A stretch of DNA of 5,736 bases. It comes from Candidatus Cloacimonadota bacterium (lineage in GTDB: Bacteria > Hydrothermota > E44-bin80). A model generated the notes under the pieces. That model did not search any database. It was not told where the DNA came from and worked only from the letters and a program-made list of their open reading frames with translations. The position numbers were made by a program, and so were the translations under genes. Shown in pieces: positions 5,254-5,736 of this stretch; within the stretch, counting starts at the first letter, position 1; every line of letters begins with the position of its first letter. The stretch lies in contig SOKM01000126.1 in the NCBI GenBank assembly GCA_004375785.1, forward strand, positions 1 to 5,736. Direction: 5' to 3'.

Positions 5254-5625
5254 ATGAAGAAAAAAGACAAAGTAAAAGATCTTGAGGAGAGAACTTTCAA
5301 ATTTGCAGTAGATGTTATAAAATTTTTAAGAACAATAAAGTATTCTAAAGAAAATGATGTTGTTAAATATCAACTTGCTAAATCAGCTACTTCAATTGGA
5401 GCAAATTATGAAGAAGCCCAGGGAGCTTTTAGTAAAGAAGATTTCAATTATCGAGTAAGTATTTGTTTCAGAGAATCTAAAGAAAGCAACTATTGGCTAA
5501 GAATTATAAAAGCGACGAATATGTCAAAGAGTGCAAAATTAAACTATTTAATTCAAGAATCCTTCGAACTTAAAAGCATCTTCGGAAGTATGCAGAAGAA
5601 AATTCACTACCGTGAGAATTATTAA
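5254..5625 (+). CDS. Four-helix-bundle protein (S23 / 23S rRNA intervening-sequence protein family)
   Basis: This 123-residue all-helical cytoplasmic protein belongs to the family first known from ORFs inside 23S rRNA intervening sequences and related to the Avd accessory protein of diversity-generating retroelements. Diagnostic segments are the helix LEERTFKFAVDVIKFLR (10-26), the central YQLAKSATSIGANYEEAQGAFSKEDF (about 39-64) and FRESKESNYWLRII (72-85). A last amphipathic helix lies near 98-115. Length is typical and no residue block is missing. A GGGGAG-type ribosome-binding site (5244-5249) ends 4 bases before ATG 5254. The biochemical role is unknown; relatives form small oligomers and may bind nucleic acid. 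No reverse transcriptase, template repeat or rRNA sequence is in the window, so neither a retroelement nor an rRNA insertion is shown. The gene is about 29% GC (5281-5580) against about 42% in a sat sample, and it is bracketed by complementary repeats, which suggests separate origin. Confidence 0.85.
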   Translation: MKKKDKVKDLEERTFKFAVDVIKFLRTIKYSKENDVVKYQLAKSATSIGANYEEAQGAFSKEDFNYRVSICFRESKESNYWLRIIKATNMSKSAKLNYLIQESFELKSIFGSMQKKIHYRENY

Positions 5626-5736
5626 TAATGTTTTATCGATATTCCACTATCATTTTCTTCTATTCTTTCGGTTGTATTAATTTTAACCTTTATCCTTTAA
5701 CCTTTATCCTTGATTTTTAGATTCTGTGTTCCCTTT
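5626..5736. other. AT-rich 3' flank, no gene seen
   Basis: No reading frame or RNA gene is recognisable. ATTATTAATAAT (5618-5629) is a perfect 12-bp palindrome spanning the preceding stop codon, probably by chance in AT-rich DNA. The one clear element is the inverted repeat copy at 5688-5712. Confidence 0.5.
5688..5712 (-). repeat. Inverted copy C of the GGATAAAGG repeat
   Basis: Read on the minus strand, this begins CAAGGATAAAGGTTAAAGG. It equals copy A over 25 bases once one 7-bp GGATAAA unit is removed from A. The match begins with the same CAAGGATAAAGG end. Together with copies A and B it brackets the four-helix-bundle gene with inverted repeats. Confidence 0.8.

Noticed and set aside
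5254..5625. Diversity-generating retroelement accessory (Avd) gene
   Set aside because: The family is related, but no reverse transcriptase, template repeat or variable target repeat is present in the window.

Overview
The window is AT-rich bacterial DNA with every credible gene on the + strand. It carries one secreted surface protein, a specialised NusG paralog, a two-gene PAPS-synthesis operon and a small four-helix-bundle gene. A signal-peptide protein with Asp-box (BNR) repeats and a C-terminal type IX-like sorting domain, next to a UpxY/RfaH-type NusG paralog, points to an uncultured lineage of the FCB superphylum or a neighbour such as candidate division WOR-3. That placement is an inference; no rRNA or other marker gene is present.

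Layout. Bases 2-49 are the last codons of an upstream gene ending in a CxxC zinc-ribbon half. Bases 84-2219 encode a 711-residue exported protein. The 251-bp gap that follows holds a degenerate ~18-19-bp tandem repeat and then a near-consensus sigma-70 promoter. That promoter sits so close to the next ATG (2471) that the NusG-like gene (2471-2992) looks leaderless. A 295-bp gap follows, with a widespread-type interspersed palindrome and a second array of the same repeat family running into the ribosome-binding site of sat (3288-4439). cysC (4448-5059) follows, with its Shine-Dalgarno overlapping the sat stop codon. Sat and CysC together turn sulfate into APS and then PAPS. Downstream, a purine-rich stretch carries two 35-bp direct repeats, then a four-helix-bundle (S23/IVP family) gene (5254-5625), then an inverted copy of the same repeat near the window end.

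Working model. The NusG paralog probably controls elongation through a long operon. Its position just upstream of a PAPS pair suggests, but does not prove, that the operon makes a sulfated surface polysaccharide. The parts that standard annotation does not explain are non-coding. They are (i) a repeat family shared by two intergenic regions in which bases flanking a GAA-like core vary but mostly stay complementary, and (ii) a four-helix-bundle gene bracketed by complementary repeats, resembling the layout of 23S rRNA intervening sequences but lying outside an rRNA gene.

Two gene starts were corrected. The sat reading frame extends upstream to a GTG at 3225 inside the repeat array, but the supported start is ATG 3288. 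The cysC frame opens at GTG 4442, but ATG 4448 is better placed relative to its ribosome-binding site.
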